This document shows, one piece after another, positions 16,066 to 25,479 of a stretch of 64,000 nt of DNA (the stretch's first letter is position 1; each line of letters begins with the position of its first letter). Below the pieces are notes generated by a model. That model searched no databases and was not told the DNA's origin. It saw nothing but the letters and a program-made list of their open reading frames with translations. Origin of the DNA: an uncultured Sutterella sp. (GTDB taxonomy: Bacteria > Pseudomonadota > Gammaproteobacteria > Burkholderiales > Burkholderiaceae_F). A program made the translations under genes and the position numbers. Location: contig CAKQON010000002.1 of the NCBI GenBank assembly GCA_934255515.1, positions 1-64,000 on the forward strand. Reading direction: 5' to 3'.

Positions 16066-17517
16066 ATGAATCCGAAGCAGGATACTTCGCAGCAAGCCCC
16101 CAAGAAGAAGGGCTTCAAGATGCCCGACATCTACATTATTCTCGGGCTCTTCATTCTTCTCATGGCAGTGCTCACGTACGTTGTTCCTGCCGGCCAGTAC
16201 GATCGCCAGGTCGTTGAAACTGCGCACGGCGTACAGAACCCTGTCGTAGCCAACACCTATCATGCCGTCGCGCAGAACCCTGCCGGCTGGCTTGAGATCA
16301 TCACGGCCATTCCGTTCGGCTTTGAACGCGCCGCCGGCATCGTCGTCCTCACCTTCATGGTCGGCGCCTGCATGGGCCTCATCAAGCGCGCCGGCCTCAT
16401 CGACCTCGGCGTGCAGCGCCTCTCGAGCGCGGTCGGTCAGTCCGAATTCCTCGTCGCTCCGGTGCTCATGATCGTTCTCTCGATGCTCGCCGCCTTCATC
16501 GGCGTGCCGGAACTGTCGCTCGCCTATCTGCCGGTATTCCTCCCGCTCTTCTACCGCCTCGGCTATGACGGCATGACCGCCACTGCGGTTGCGCTTCTCT
16601 CGCCCTGCATCGGCTTCACCTTCGGCATCACGATTCCGGGTTCGGTCGGCATGGGCCAGCAGATTGCTCAGATCACGATGTTCTCGGGCTCGGGCCTTCG
16701 CGCCGTCGTCCTCGTGATCGCCGTCGCCGTCACGATCGCCTATGTGATGCTCTACGCGGCCCGCGTCAAGAAGGACCCGAAGAAGAGCCTTACGTACGAC
16801 ACCGACCAGGAACTCAAGGAACAGTTTGCTCAGGAAGAAGCCGAAAAGACGCAGGGCGCCGCTCTCACCTTCACGCAGCGTCAGGTCTATGCGGGCGTCT
16901 CCTGCCTCATCATGTTCCCGATCGCCGTCTACCTCATCCTGTCGATGAACCTCGGCTTTGAAGCGATCGGCGGCCTCTTCCTCGCGATCGGCATCATCGC
17001 CGCGATCATCGCGGGCAAGACTGCGCAGCAGATCTGCGACGACATCAATGCCGGCATGCGCGACCTGATGGTCGGCGCTCTCCTCTGCGGCGTCGCTTCC
17101 GCCATCGCCGTCGTGATGGACAAGGGCGTTATTACCGACACGATCGTCTACTGGCTCGAGCAGCTCCTCGCCACGACGCCTCCGGCGCTCTCCGCCATCG
17201 CCATCTTCTGGGAATAGGCCATCTTCAATGCGCTCATCCCGGGCGCCACGGCCTTCACCATTCTGACGATGCCGGTTCTCTCGCCGCTCGGCTCCCTCCT
17301 TGACGTTTCGCAGCAGGCCATCGTCTCTGCCAACGCCTGGGGCGGCCAGCTCACGGACATCTTCTTCCCGACCTCCGGCTTCTTCATCGCCACCCTCGTG
17401 ATCGCCAAGGTTGAGTACACGAAGTGGATCCGCTTCTATACGCCTCTGATGCTCATCCTCGGCGCCATCTGCTGCGTCGCGCTCTACCTGCAGCAGCAGC
17501 TCGGCCTCAACTTCTAA
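16066..17517 (+). pseudogene. YfcC-family transporter, interrupted by an amber codon
   Basis: Inner-membrane transporter of the YfcC/ArcD-like family (about twelve helices), probably for a basic amino acid or short peptide. The first 383 residues end in an in-frame TAG at 17215-17217. The same frame then continues with a normal C-terminal part, NALIPGATAF and three more helices, to TAA at 17517. Family members have Gln at the interrupted site, so one CAG-to-TAG change explains the break. It may be a true pseudogene, a read-through product or a sequencing error. TAG is an ordinary stop elsewhere in the window. The start at 16066 has AGGA upstream. Confidence 0.8.
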
Positions 17518-17534
17518 TGGAGTGAAAGAAGCAA

Positions 17535-17893
17535 ATGCTCGATCTCATCATCCGCAATGGCCAGGTCGTTACCACCGAAGCCGTTGAGTCTCTCGACATC
17601 GGCGTGAAGGACGGCGTGATCGTTATCTGCCGGGCTGCTCCGTCAAGAAGGATGACCCGAACCGCGCCGACTTCGAGAAGAAGATGGCCAACTACTACGT
17701 CTCGCTCGAAATGCTCCGCAACATCAAGGCGAAGACCGGCAAGACCGTTGGCGTGCATCACTCGCTGCCGCGCAACCCGGGCGAATTCGACTTCGGCATC
17801 GACAACACCGAGCACCAGCTCTACTTCCGCGCGATCGGCTTCTCCGTCGCTCTGCGCATGGCGCTCCTCGCTGCCGTCGTCGGCGTCAACTGA
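17535..17893 (+). pseudogene. Hydantoinase N-terminus joined out of frame to a carbamoyltransferase C-terminus
   Basis: The first 33 codons (17535 to about 17632, with GGAG upstream) are the start of a dihydropyrimidinase/hydantoinase: MLDLIIRNG, then DIGVKDG. Coding then jumps to another frame, which holds about 85 residues of an aspartate/ornithine carbamoyltransferase-family C-terminus (the HHSLPR motif, then H-x-x-YFRAIG and RMALLAAV) up to TGA at 17893. More than two kilobases of coding sequence must be missing between the two parts. The parts belong to one route: ring opening by hydantoinase, phosphorolysis of the carbamoyl group, ATP from carbamate kinase. It is either a real deletion or an assembly collapse. 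Confidence 0.65.
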
Positions 17894-18010
17894 TCCCGCC
17901 AGCATTAGCAGGGGATCTGCTGAGTTCAATAAGAAAAGCAGCGGACACCGCCGGTATTTCCTGATTCATCCGGGGGGGGGCTGCTCCAGATAGAACCCAG
18001 CTTCTCTTCA

Positions 18011-18038
18011 AAGAGGCCGGACGCCGTTCCGGCCTCTT
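18011..18038 (+). other. Intergenic hairpin before the carbamate kinase gene
   Basis: AAGAGGCCGGA (18011-18021) pairs with TTCCGGCCTCTT (18027-18038) around a 5-base loop, 35 bases upstream of the kinase start. A long G-run lies before it near 17972, a typical place for sequencing error. Confidence 0.55.
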
Positions 18039-18072
18039 GAACCCAATACTCTCCAGAAAGGATTCTTCAGTC

Positions 18073-18998
18073 ATGCGTCTTGTTATTGCTCTGGGCGGCA
18101 ATGCCCTTTTGAAGCGCGGTGAGCCGATGCTCTGCGAAAACCAGCGCGAAAACGTTTCCCTCGCCTGCAAGCAAATCGCCAAGGCCTACGAAGGCAACGA
18201 GCTCGTGATTACGCACGGCAACGGCCCGCAGGTCGGCCTTCTTGCTCTCCAGAACAATGCTTACAAGAAGGTGCCGATGTATCCGCTCGACGTGATCGGC
18301 GCTGAATCGGTCGGCATGATCGGCTACATGATCCAGCAGGAACTCGTCAACTACGTGCCGAAGACCGCCACGCTCGCGACGATCCTCACGCAGACGCAGG
18401 TCGACCCTGAAGATCCCGCTTCAAGAACCCGACGAAGCCCGTCGGCCCCGTCTACGACAAGGAAGAAGCCGAACAGCTCGCCAAGCAGCACGGCTGGACG
18501 ATCGCTCCCGACAACGACAAGTGGCGCCGCGTGGTTCCGAGCCCGGATCCGAAGCGCATCTGGGGTCTCGCTCCTCTTAAGACCCTGGTTGAGAACGGCC
18601 ACATCGTCATCTGCTGCTGCGGCGGCGGTGTTCCGACCTACTTCGACAAGGACGGCAAGCTCGTCGGCGCCGAGGCCGTGATCGACAAGGATCTTGCTTC
18701 CTCCGTTCTCGCAGCTTCCCTCGACGCGGATCTCTTCGTCATCGCCACCGACGTTGACGGCGCCTACATCAACTGGGGCAAGCCCGATCAGAAGAAGATC
18801 GTTCAGTCCGATCCGAAGTCGCTGCGCGAATTCGGCTTCGCCAAGGGCTCGATGGGACCGAAGGTTGAGGCTGCCTGCCGCTTCGTCGAGAAGACGGGCA
18901 AGACCGCTGTGATCGGCGCCCTTTCCGAGATCGATCAGATTCTCGCGGGCAAGGCCGGCACCCGCGTCGTCAAAGAAGAGGGCGTCATTTACGGCTGA
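18073..18998 (+). pseudogene. arcC: Carbamate kinase, one-base frameshift
   Basis: Makes ATP from carbamoyl phosphate and ADP. The N-terminal part (18073 to about 18419) has LALGGNALL and THGNGPQVG. The rest (about 18420 to 18998) lies in the next frame and has CGGGVPTY and [12 protein letters not shown]. Removing one base after GATCCCGC would explain the break: the expected DPAFKNPTKP is split exactly there. All other parts look intact at about 308 residues, so the lesion is recent or artificial. AGAAAGGA precedes the ATG. It is the last gene of the N-carbamoyl degradation operon. Confidence 0.85.
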
Positions 18999-19058
18999 TG
19001 CCCCGGATCGAATCTGCAGCACTGGATTCGAGCATGTGTTTTTTTCCTCCGCGTTTTT

Positions 19059-19094
19059 AGCCGGCCCAGGGTTCTCCTCGGCCGGCTTTTTTTT
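19059..19094 (+). terminator. Intrinsic terminator after carbamate kinase
   Basis: AGCCGGCC (19059-19066) pairs with GGCCGGCT (19080-19087), followed by T8. Confidence 0.88.
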
Positions 19095-19178
19095 CGCGGG
19101 TTCTCGTAAAGACTGACGCTTTTCCAGTGTTTTTTCTGATAACGTAAGATTCCGTCCTCAAAGGAGTTTTCCCCCGAA

Positions 19179-20273
19179 ATGTCTGAAGAGATTCGCCTTC
19201 CTCTGCCGCTTGAGGGAAAGACCGTTCCCGATGATGATGCGCATCTGCCCCTGGGCGACAGCATCCTTGCGAGCTGGATCCGTTCGATCTGCCAGACCGC
19301 CAGAGGCTACGGCGTGGAGCCCGAAGCCATTCTGAAGCGCGTCGGCATGGATTCCTCGCTCCTCACGGTTCCCGATGCACGCTTCCCCGCTATGAACGTG
19401 CGCCGCTTCTGGGAGGCGCTCATCAGCGCTACGGGCGACGAACTCATCGGTCTCAAATGCGGCCAGGAAATGCAGGCGCCGACGCTCCACGGCCTCGGGC
19501 TTGCCATCATCACGTGCCACTCGCTCGCGCAGGTGCTCGACCTTACGGCGCGCTACGCCAAGGTGATTTCGACGACGATGGACGCGAGCCTCGCGCACGA
19601 CAGTTTCGGCTCGACCCTGACGCTGAAGACCCTGCACGGCTATGAAGCACGCCATGCGGCGCTCCTCTGCGTGCTCGCCTTCATCTTCCGTCAGGCCAAT
19701 TCCCTTTCTCAGCACGCGGTGACCCCGGTCGAGGTGAAGATCCCTCTCCCGAGAGCGGAGCGCGCGGAAATCGAGCGCCTTGAAGAGTATTTCGGCTGCG
19801 ACGTCGATACGAAGAGCTCCGACCGGGCATCGATCCGCTTTGCCTACAACGACGTGATGGAGCCTTATGCCGCGCAGAACGCAATGCTTCGCGAGGCAAA
19901 CGAACAGGTAGTCCGCCAGTACCTCAACCGCGTTCGTCAGTTCTCCTTCACCGTTCGCGTCGAAGAGGAAATCGAGGCGCTTCTCCGGGCGGGCGAAAGC
20001 GTCCGCATCCCGGATGTGGCCGGGCGCCTCAATCTGTCCGCGCGCACGCTTCAGCGCCGCCTTGAAGAGGAAGGTGCAGTCTTCGTACACCTGGTCGACA
20101 AGCATAAGAAGCAGTTTGCGCACGATGCGCTCGCTCATACCGAGCGTTCGATTACCGAGATCGCCTATACGATCGGCTTCTCGGATCCGAGCAACTTCTC
20201 GCGCTCCTGCTCGCGCTGGTTCGGGTGTTCGCCCGCCGCCTACCGGCGCAGAATCCGCCAGCTTCCGACGTGA
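19179..20273 (+). CDS. AraC-family regulator with Arabinose_bd-type N-domain
   Basis: Transcription factor, 364 residues. Residues about 30-230 match the Arabinose_bd ligand domain of the OruR/ArgR-like AraC branch. The C-terminal part (about 260-362) holds two helix-turn-helix motifs (VAGRLNLSARTLQRRLEEEG and ITEIAYTIGFSDPSNFSRS). It follows the carbamate kinase terminator and is probably transcribed alone. Regulation of the upstream amino-acid/carbamoyl operon is a reasonable guess from position only. The start at 19179 has AAAGGAG upstream. Confidence 0.88.
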   Translation: MSEEIRLPLPLEGKTVPDDDAHLPLGDSILASWIRSICQTARGYGVEPEAILKRVGMDSSLLTVPDARFPAMNVRRFWEALISATGDELIGLKCGQEMQAPTLHGLGLAIITCHSLAQVLDLTARYAKVISTTMDASLAHDSFGSTLTLKTLHGYEARHAALLCVLAFIFRQANSLSQHAVTPVEVKIPLPRAERAEIERLEEYFGCDVDTKSSDRASIRFAYNDVMEPYAAQNAMLREANEQVVRQYLNRVRQFSFTVRVEEEIEALLRAGESVRIPDVAGRLNLSARTLQRRLEEEGAVFVHLVDKHKKQFAHDALAHTERSITEIAYTIGFSDPSNFSRSCSRWFGCSPAAYRRRIRQLPT

Positions 20274-20296
20274 TTGAAGCTGCGCTCTGAATAAGA

Positions 20297-20336
20297 AAAG
20301 CCTCCGGAACCGGTTTCTGCCGGGCGGAGGCTTTTT
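20297..20336. terminator. Bidirectional terminator between araC-type gene and larC
   Basis: AAAGCCTCCG (20297-20306) pairs with CGGAGGCTTT (20325-20334), flanked by A and T tracts, between convergent genes. Confidence 0.88.
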
Positions 20337-20364
20337 CAATTATGGATGTTTGCGGACTTTTCGT

Positions 20365-21117
20365 TTATTCGGCTGCGGCCGGTGCTGGGGAGCCGAGGAA
20401 GAAGCGGGAGCCGTTGGGAACGTCCTCAAAGTCGGTTCCCCAGACGAAGATCTGCGCGGCCTTTTCAATCGTCATTTCGGGCCAGGGACCGAATTCGGCG
20501 CCGAATCCCTTTAGGATCGCGAGGCCCGTGGGCGTCACGAGCTCTCCCTTTCCGGAGGAGCCGCGCACGGCGACGCCGTCGAGCATCGTGAACATCGCGG
20601 GCGCCGGGTAGGGAAGAAGGCCGTGGGCGCACTCGACCTCGCCCTCGTTCATCGGAATGGGGCTTGCGGCAATCCTCGAGACGTTCATCTTGAGGAAGAG
20701 TTCTGCCGAGAGGCCGATTGCGAGAATGTTGGCCATGCGGCCGACTTCGTGAAAGTGGACCTCGTCCATCGACATGCCGTGAACTTTTGCCTCGGCCTCG
20801 GCGAGCACCTGCCAGACGCGGTCGGAAAGCGTCCGCGCAGCGTCTGAGAGGCGGCTCTCAGCGTAGATTGTCCGGATGTCCGCCGGATGACGGTGGGCGT
20901 GCTCCTTCGGCGCCAGAATCCGCGCCGACATGCCGCGGATGGAATTAACGTAGCGGGGGGCAAACTCGAGGCCGCAGTCGATGTTGGGAAAGAGCGTGCG
21001 CAGGTAGGCGCCAGCCATCCCGCCCGGAAGGTCGTTCAGGGCAAGAAGGCCGGCGAGGAAGGCGCCCGCATTGAAGCCCGCGTGAATGCGGACAGCAAGA
21101 ATCGAGGATTCAGTCAT
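20365..21117 (-). CDS. LarC-like nickel-insertion protein, short form
   Basis: LarC inserts nickel into the pincer nucleotide cofactor of lactate racemase and related epimerases. The 250 residues cover only the LarC1-like part, with HRHPADIRTI and VHFHEVG metal-site regions and a C-terminal PTGLAIL stretch. Full LarC has about 400 residues, and the C-terminal LarC2 part is absent: a terminator follows the stop directly. The usual N-terminal GISGDM motif is replaced by GFNAGAF. It could be a divergent functional form or a relative with another role. The start at 21117 is 15 bases behind larB. Confidence 0.72.
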   Translation of the reverse strand: MTESSILAVRIHAGFNAGAFLAGLLALNDLPGGMAGAYLRTLFPNIDCGLEFAPRYVNSIRGMSARILAPKEHAHRHPADIRTIYAESRLSDAARTLSDRVWQVLAEAEAKVHGMSMDEVHFHEVGRMANILAIGLSAELFLKMNVSRIAASPIPMNEGEVECAHGLLPYPAPAMFTMLDGVAVRGSSGKGELVTPTGLAILKGFGAEFGPWPEMTIEKAAQIFVWGTDFEDVPNGSRFFLGSPAPAAAE

Positions 21118-21131
21118 GGAAATTTCAGATT

Positions 21132-21803
21132 TCAGGAATTGGAGTGGAGGAGCCTGAGCGTTCTCGCGGCAGCGCAGGCGGCGCTGTAGCCGTTGTCGAT
21201 ATTGAAGACCGCCACGCCCGGCGCGCAGGAGGCGAGCATGCTGCGAAGCGCCGTCATGCCGCCCTCGGCAATGCCGTAGCCCACTGAGGTGGGAACGGCA
21301 AAAAGGGGCTTCTCGGTGAGGCCGCCCATGACGGAGGCGAGCGCAGCGTCGAGGCCCGCCGCGACAATCACGACGTCGCACGCATTGATCTCGCCGATCA
21401 CGGACTGAATGCGCCAGAGGCCCGCGACGCCGCAGTCTTCGAAAAAGGCCGTTTCGTACCCAAGGTATTCGAGCGTGCGTGCGGCTTCGTGGAGAACGCT
21501 CGCATCAGCATTCCCTGCGGAGACGAGCGCCGCCTTCCCCGGACGGGCGTGAAGCTTCGCGTTCCAGGCCGTGCGGGAAAGGGAATCGAAGTCGTACTGC
21601 TTGCGGAGATCTTCCGGAAGTCCGGCAAAAAAATCGGGTTCAAGGCGCGTGAAGAGAATCGGTTCAGCGCCGGGCTTTCCGAACCGCTCGAAAAGCTCAA
21701 TCAGAACCGAACGGGGCTTCCCCGCGCAGAACACCGCTTCAGGCAGACCGATGCGGCGCGGACGGTCAAGATCGAAGCGAACGGTGGAATGGGACATGGT
21801 CAT
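21132..21803 (-). CDS. larB: LarB-like pyridinium dicarboxylate/AIR carboxylase family protein
   Basis: LarB carboxylates nicotinic acid adenine dinucleotide as the first step of nickel-pincer cofactor synthesis. The 223 residues end in the PurE-like core: AGLDAALASVMGGL, then AVPTSVGYG and FNIDNGYSAAC, all typical of LarB. It lies directly before the larC-like gene, so they form one operon. LarE and LarA were not seen in the window. The start is uncertain, with ATG at 21803 or 21797; neither has a clear ribosome site. Confidence 0.85.
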   Translation of the reverse strand: MTMSHSTVRFDLDRPRRIGLPEAVFCAGKPRSVLIELFERFGKPGAEPILFTRLEPDFFAGLPEDLRKQYDFDSLSRTAWNAKLHARPGKAALVSAGNADASVLHEAARTLEYLGYETAFFEDCGVAGLWRIQSVIGEINACDVVIVAAGLDAALASVMGGLTEKPLFAVPTSVGYGIAEGGMTALRSMLASCAPGVAVFNIDNGYSAACAAARTLRLLHSNS

Positions 21804-21853
21804 GTTTATTTAAAAAATGGTGGTCTCAGCTGAAGCAGCAATCCGGGCGGCCG

Positions 21854-22789
21854 TCAGGCGGCTTCGTCGGCTTCCATACCATAGCGGTCGGCAGCGGCAA
21901 AGGCCGTGCGGCGACGGCGCACATCCCTCAGGGGCGAGTCTCCGAACTGGCGCTTATATTCGCGCACGAACTGCGTGGGGCTTTCGTATCCGACGGCATA
22001 GGCAGCTTCCGCCACCTGCGCGTGCTGCGCGAGCATCATGCGCTGCGCTTCAAAAAGACGGATCTGCTTCTGGAACTGAAGCGGGCTCATGCCGGTCAAG
22101 CCCTTGAACTGCCGGTGGAAGTTCGATGTCGACATGTTGTGCATGCGGGCGAGCTCTTCAATTGCAATCGAGGTCGCGAAATTGGCCCGTAGCCACGAAA
22201 CCGCGCGCACGATGGCGCCCGCTGGGGCAGCGTCCCGAAGAAGCGGCAGGAGCCGCGGCGCGGTCGCGCCCGTGAGGAGCAGATAGTGGAGGTCGCGGAT
22301 CACGAGCGGAGCGCGCACCTTTACCTGATCGGGGTTTGCCGCAAGATGAATGAGCCGGGAGAAGTCTTCGAGCAGATCCTTCCAGGGCGTAAAGACGAAG
22401 CAGGCCTGGGTCGGCTGAGGCTGGGCGTCCGCCGCCGTTATGTTTTCAGCGAGCTCAATGAGGAGCGCCCGGTCGAGCCGGAGCGAAATCGAATAGAAAG
22501 GGTGTTCGGGCGAAGCGTTGAGCGCCCGGTAGGCGCTCGGGAGCGCCGCGCCCGAGAGGAGGCCTTCGCCGGAGTGATAAATGATTTCCCGGTTGCAGAT
22601 GAGCGAGCTTTTCGACCCGGAAAGAATGAGCGAGCAGGCGAGCTCCCCGCAGGAGCAAGTGAGCGGCATCTCGCACTCATGGCGGTGCGTGTAGAAGTCC
22701 GGCACGCTCGTCTCATGCGTTCCGCTCTGCGGGTTGAGAGCCTTGAGCGCCTGAAGCATGTCGGCAATCTGAGAATCAATGTCGGACAT
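21854..22789 (-). CDS. AraC-family regulator with AraC_N domain
   Basis: Transcription factor, 311 residues. Residues about 30-180 match the AraC-type N-terminal domain of the PF06719 kind. The C-terminal part has two helix-turn-helix motifs (IEELARMHNMSTSNFHRQFK and VAEAAYAVGYESPTQFVREY). It lies just upstream of larBC on the same strand and diverges from dps. The ATG at 22789 is preferred; the frame is open to a TTG at 22870. Its target is unknown; larBC and dps are the nearest candidates. Confidence 0.85.
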   Translation of the reverse strand: MSDIDSQIADMLQALKALNPQSGTHETSVPDFYTHRHECEMPLTCSCGELACSLILSGSKSSLICNREIIYHSGEGLLSGAALPSAYRALNASPEHPFYSISLRLDRALLIELAENITAADAQPQPTQACFVFTPWKDLLEDFSRLIHLAANPDQVKVRAPLVIRDLHYLLLTGATAPRLLPLLRDAAPAGAIVRAVSWLRANFATSIAIEELARMHNMSTSNFHRQFKGLTGMSPLQFQKQIRLFEAQRMMLAQHAQVAEAAYAVGYESPTQFVREYKRQFGDSPLRDVRRRRTAFAAADRYGMEADEAA

Positions 22790-23058
22790 GGCAGTGGAAT
22801 GAATCGGAAGAAAGATTTGGTCAAAGGGAGTTCCGGCAGATGTTTTGCGCCGGAGCAGGTGATAGTCCAAATGATAAGCAGGATTGGGCAGTTTGCAAGG
22901 TGGGTGAATGGCGTAAGCAAAGTCTCATTACATCAATGAATCATGGGAATGCAGAGGTTGAAGGCGTCCCGTGAATCTGTTTAGAGGCCTCAATTTGAGA
23001 GATTGGGGCAGGTATTTGATCGGATTTGTCAAAGAAGAGCGGGAGCTTGCTTTAATAA

Positions 23059-23101
23059 AAACTATTGAAAACTTGACATCGATAGTTTACGTAAGTAATA
23101 T
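23059..23101 (+). promoter_or_regulatory. dps promoter with overlapping palindromic operator, copy 2
   Basis: The -35 box TTGACA (23073-23078) and the -10 box TAATAT (23096-23101) are 17 bases apart, close to the ideal sigma-70 promoter. AAACTATTGA (23059-23068) and TCGATAGTTT (23079-23088), spaced by 10 bases, embrace the -35 box. The same operator occurs at 9645-9676. Related half-sites (ATCGATAAAC near 23109, ACGATAGTTT near 23142) lie in the leader. Confidence 0.7.
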
Positions 23102-23177
23102 GAACTCATCGATAAACAAGATGCATTGGAAACTGATTAACGATAGTTTTAATGACATCACAACAGGACCCATCAAA

Positions 23178-23648
23178 ATGACGAATACTGAACGCCTCAA
23201 CGCCTACGTTGCCTCTCTTCTCGTCTGGAACGTGAAGCTCCATAATCTCCACTGGAACGTGACGGGGAAGCTCTTCAAGCCCCTCCACGAGTACACGGAA
23301 GCTCTTTACGACAAGGCCTTCGAGGCTTACGACGAAGTCGCCGAGCTCCTCAAGATGAAGGGCGAGATGCCGCATGCAACTCTTCGCGGAAGCGTGGAGC
23401 TCTCGGTTGTTGAAGAAGTCGCTCCGCGTCTCTTCTCTTCCTGCGAAGTCGTCGCTGAAGTCGAAGCCGACATGAAGAAGATGGCGAAGCTCGCCCGCGA
23501 AATCCGCGATGCGGCTGCCGGGGAAGACGACTTCCAGACGCAGGGCCTCTTTGAAGGCTATCTCGCGGGCTACGCCAAGGAACTCTGGTTCCTCTCCGCC
23601 ATGCGCGCGGATGCCAGGCAGGAAGGCTGCTGCCCGGCGAAGGCCTGA
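23178..23648 (+). CDS. dps: Dps/ferritin-like DNA-binding protein
   Basis: Iron-storing, DNA-protecting dodecamer that oxidises Fe2+ with peroxide. The 156 residues have the expected size. The ferroxidase ligands sit in the first helix (HNLHWNVTG) and in the segment LHEYTEALYDKAFEAYDEVAE, with the usual His, Asp and Glu. The C-terminus ends with CCPAKA and lacks a long basic tail. The start at 23178 has CAGGA upstream; the longer open frame is only leader. It has a very good promoter and a palindromic operator, so it is probably stress- or iron-regulated. Confidence 0.92.
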   Translation: MTNTERLNAYVASLLVWNVKLHNLHWNVTGKLFKPLHEYTEALYDKAFEAYDEVAELLKMKGEMPHATLRGSVELSVVEEVAPRLFSSCEVVAEVEADMKKMAKLAREIRDAAAGEDDFQTQGLFEGYLAGYAKELWFLSAMRADARQEGCCPAKA

Positions 23649-23700
23649 TAACTCGCCTTCAGCCCGTTCCGATCGAACGGACTGAAGGACATCCTGATGA

Positions 23701-23747
23701 AGAGCGCTCAGACTCCTCCATTTCCGGGAGAGTGAGCGCTCTTTTTG
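23701..23747 (+). terminator. Intrinsic terminator after dps
   Basis: AGAGCGCTCA (23701-23710) pairs with TGAGCGCTCT (23733-23742), with an inner ACTC/GAGT extension, followed by T's. A second hairpin without T's (CTTCAG...CTGAAG, about 23656-23688) precedes it. Confidence 0.85.
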
Positions 23748-23767
23748 TTTTTTTCTCTGCCTGCGCG

Positions 23768-25479
23768 TCAGAAGCCTGCTGCAGGCCCGGGCTCCCACCG
23801 GCGGCAGGCATACTGGAGCGCCGTCTCGTCGGCGCTTCGGAGAAGCGCGTCCATCATCGGCGCTTCCCAGTCCCTCTGCGGAAGCGTCCGGCCCATGAGC
23901 GTCGACTGCGCCTGCGCGCGAAAGAGCGTTCCCATGGGAGAGCCCTCATAGAGCTTCCAGGTTCGGATGATCCGGTCTGCAGCCTGGTCGAGGCAGGCGG
24001 CCGAGGGCACCAGATCGGACTTGCGGCCGTTTTCCTTTTTCTCCGCCTGCATCAGGTTCCGGAGATCGTTCATAGGCGTGCGCGACCACGGAATCATATG
24101 ATCGACGGCAAGCGTTTGGGCGGAGAGCGCCGCGCCGGACCAGATGGAAGCGAGGCCTTCCGAGCGGATGCGCTCGAGAAAGAGTCCGCGCGACCAGGTC
24201 GTGTCGCGCACGTCTTCGGGCAGCGCCATGATGTCGATCACGGCGCCGGGGGTAATGACGCCTCGGGAGAAGTCCGACGACTGCTTCGCCCAGCGGATCG
24301 TCACGGCCTCCGTGAGCCAGGGCGCGGAGACATTGAGCTCCCGCCAGAGCTCTGACGGGAGGTAGAAGGTTCCGGCCGCCCGGTCGAGGAGGTCAGGCGT
24401 AATCGTTTCCTTTCGAAAATCAATTTTGGCTCCCTTTTCAAGCCGGAAGAGGCGGTTCCCGGCCATTCCGGCAATGGCGCTCGTGTCGTCCCCGAGGGAG
24501 TTGCCGGCATAGCGGACGGGGCCGCGGTCAATGGCTTTGCGGATGACCTTTGCAAGAGCGATGAAGGCGAGGGCGCGCGTGGATCCGGCCGTCAGTCTTC
24601 CGAGATAGAAGTCGTTTCTGAAGGAGAGCCAGTCGCCCTGGTAGAGGCGGATGAGCGCCATGAGGGGCTCTTCGAATTCGAGGCGCCTTCCGCCGCCGAT
24701 CTGAGCGGGAAGCAGCGCGGAAGCATTGAGGGCATGCGCGCGGTAGATCTGCCAGTAAAGCGCTGCGACGCGCTCGATGACGAGGCCCATCGGGATCGCC
24801 GCCTGGTGCGGCGCATCCGGGATCTTCGTCCGGACAAGATAGGCGGCCATGTCGGCGGGCAGGAGATAACGGACGCGCGCCGCGTTGGCAAGGTTGATTT
24901 CCGCGAGCGCACTTGATAAGTGCGAGCTTATAGGTGGTCGTCATCCGGTCTTCCTCGAGGAGCCCCTGGAGGCTTTTTCTCGCCCGCACGCGGGCCGCAT
25001 CGCGCACGAAGACCAGTGCCGTGGAGATCAGGCTCCCCCGGTCCCCGGCAGATTTCCTTTCGGCAAGCGCAAAGCCGAAGCGCTCGAAAAGCGCGATGAC
25101 GAACTCTGGAGAAAGCGTTTTGTCGATGAAGCACCGTCAAGCAGAACCACGGCAGTGCCTGAGGAGCTCAGAGCGAGCTCATTTTCCCGCACCAGTTCAT
25201 GGAGCTTTCCGGAGTGACTGCTCCCTCCAGACCGTCCGCGACAACCGCATCGCAGGCGGCGCTTCGGAGCATTTCGCCGCAAGACTCGCGATCCGCTTTA
25301 TCGAGCGGAAAATGAAGCGGAATGCGCTCCATCCGGACATCCCCATCGTTTCCCGGAGTTTCCGGCTCGGCATCTGCCGTGAGCGTGACGGCGACCTTCG
25401 CCTCCGCCAACCGGAGGGCAAAGTGCGCTTTCCCGAGCAGAAGCGCACGGGCGCCGGCGGGAATCCACTTGAACAGCAA
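23768..25479 (-). pseudogene. Decayed gene for an HNH-endonuclease-domain protein
   Basis: The longest intact part (24850 to 23768) contains an HNH site, VDHMIPWSRT followed by NDLRNLMQAEKKENGRKSD. The frame upstream is broken at least three times: near 24908 (KLALIKC to ALAEINLAN), near 25130 (VVLLDG to a frame continuing DKTLSPEFVIALF) and near 25215. Reading across the shifts gives one plausible protein of about 565 residues. Each break looks like a single missing or extra base. No start codon with a ribosome site is visible near 25479. The family beyond HNH is not recognised; defence or mobile-element origin is possible. It is convergent with dps and divergent from the hydrogenase genes. 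Confidence 0.68.

Noticed and set aside
21854..22870. TTG start at 22870 for the second AraC regulator
   Set aside because: It lacks a ribosome site, and the extra residues do not resemble the AraC_N domain; the ATG at 22789 is preferred.
23059..23160. OxyR site at the dps promoter
   Set aside because: The arms contain CTAT and ATAG but with 16 bases between them, not the ATAG-N7-CTAT-N7 pattern of OxyR.
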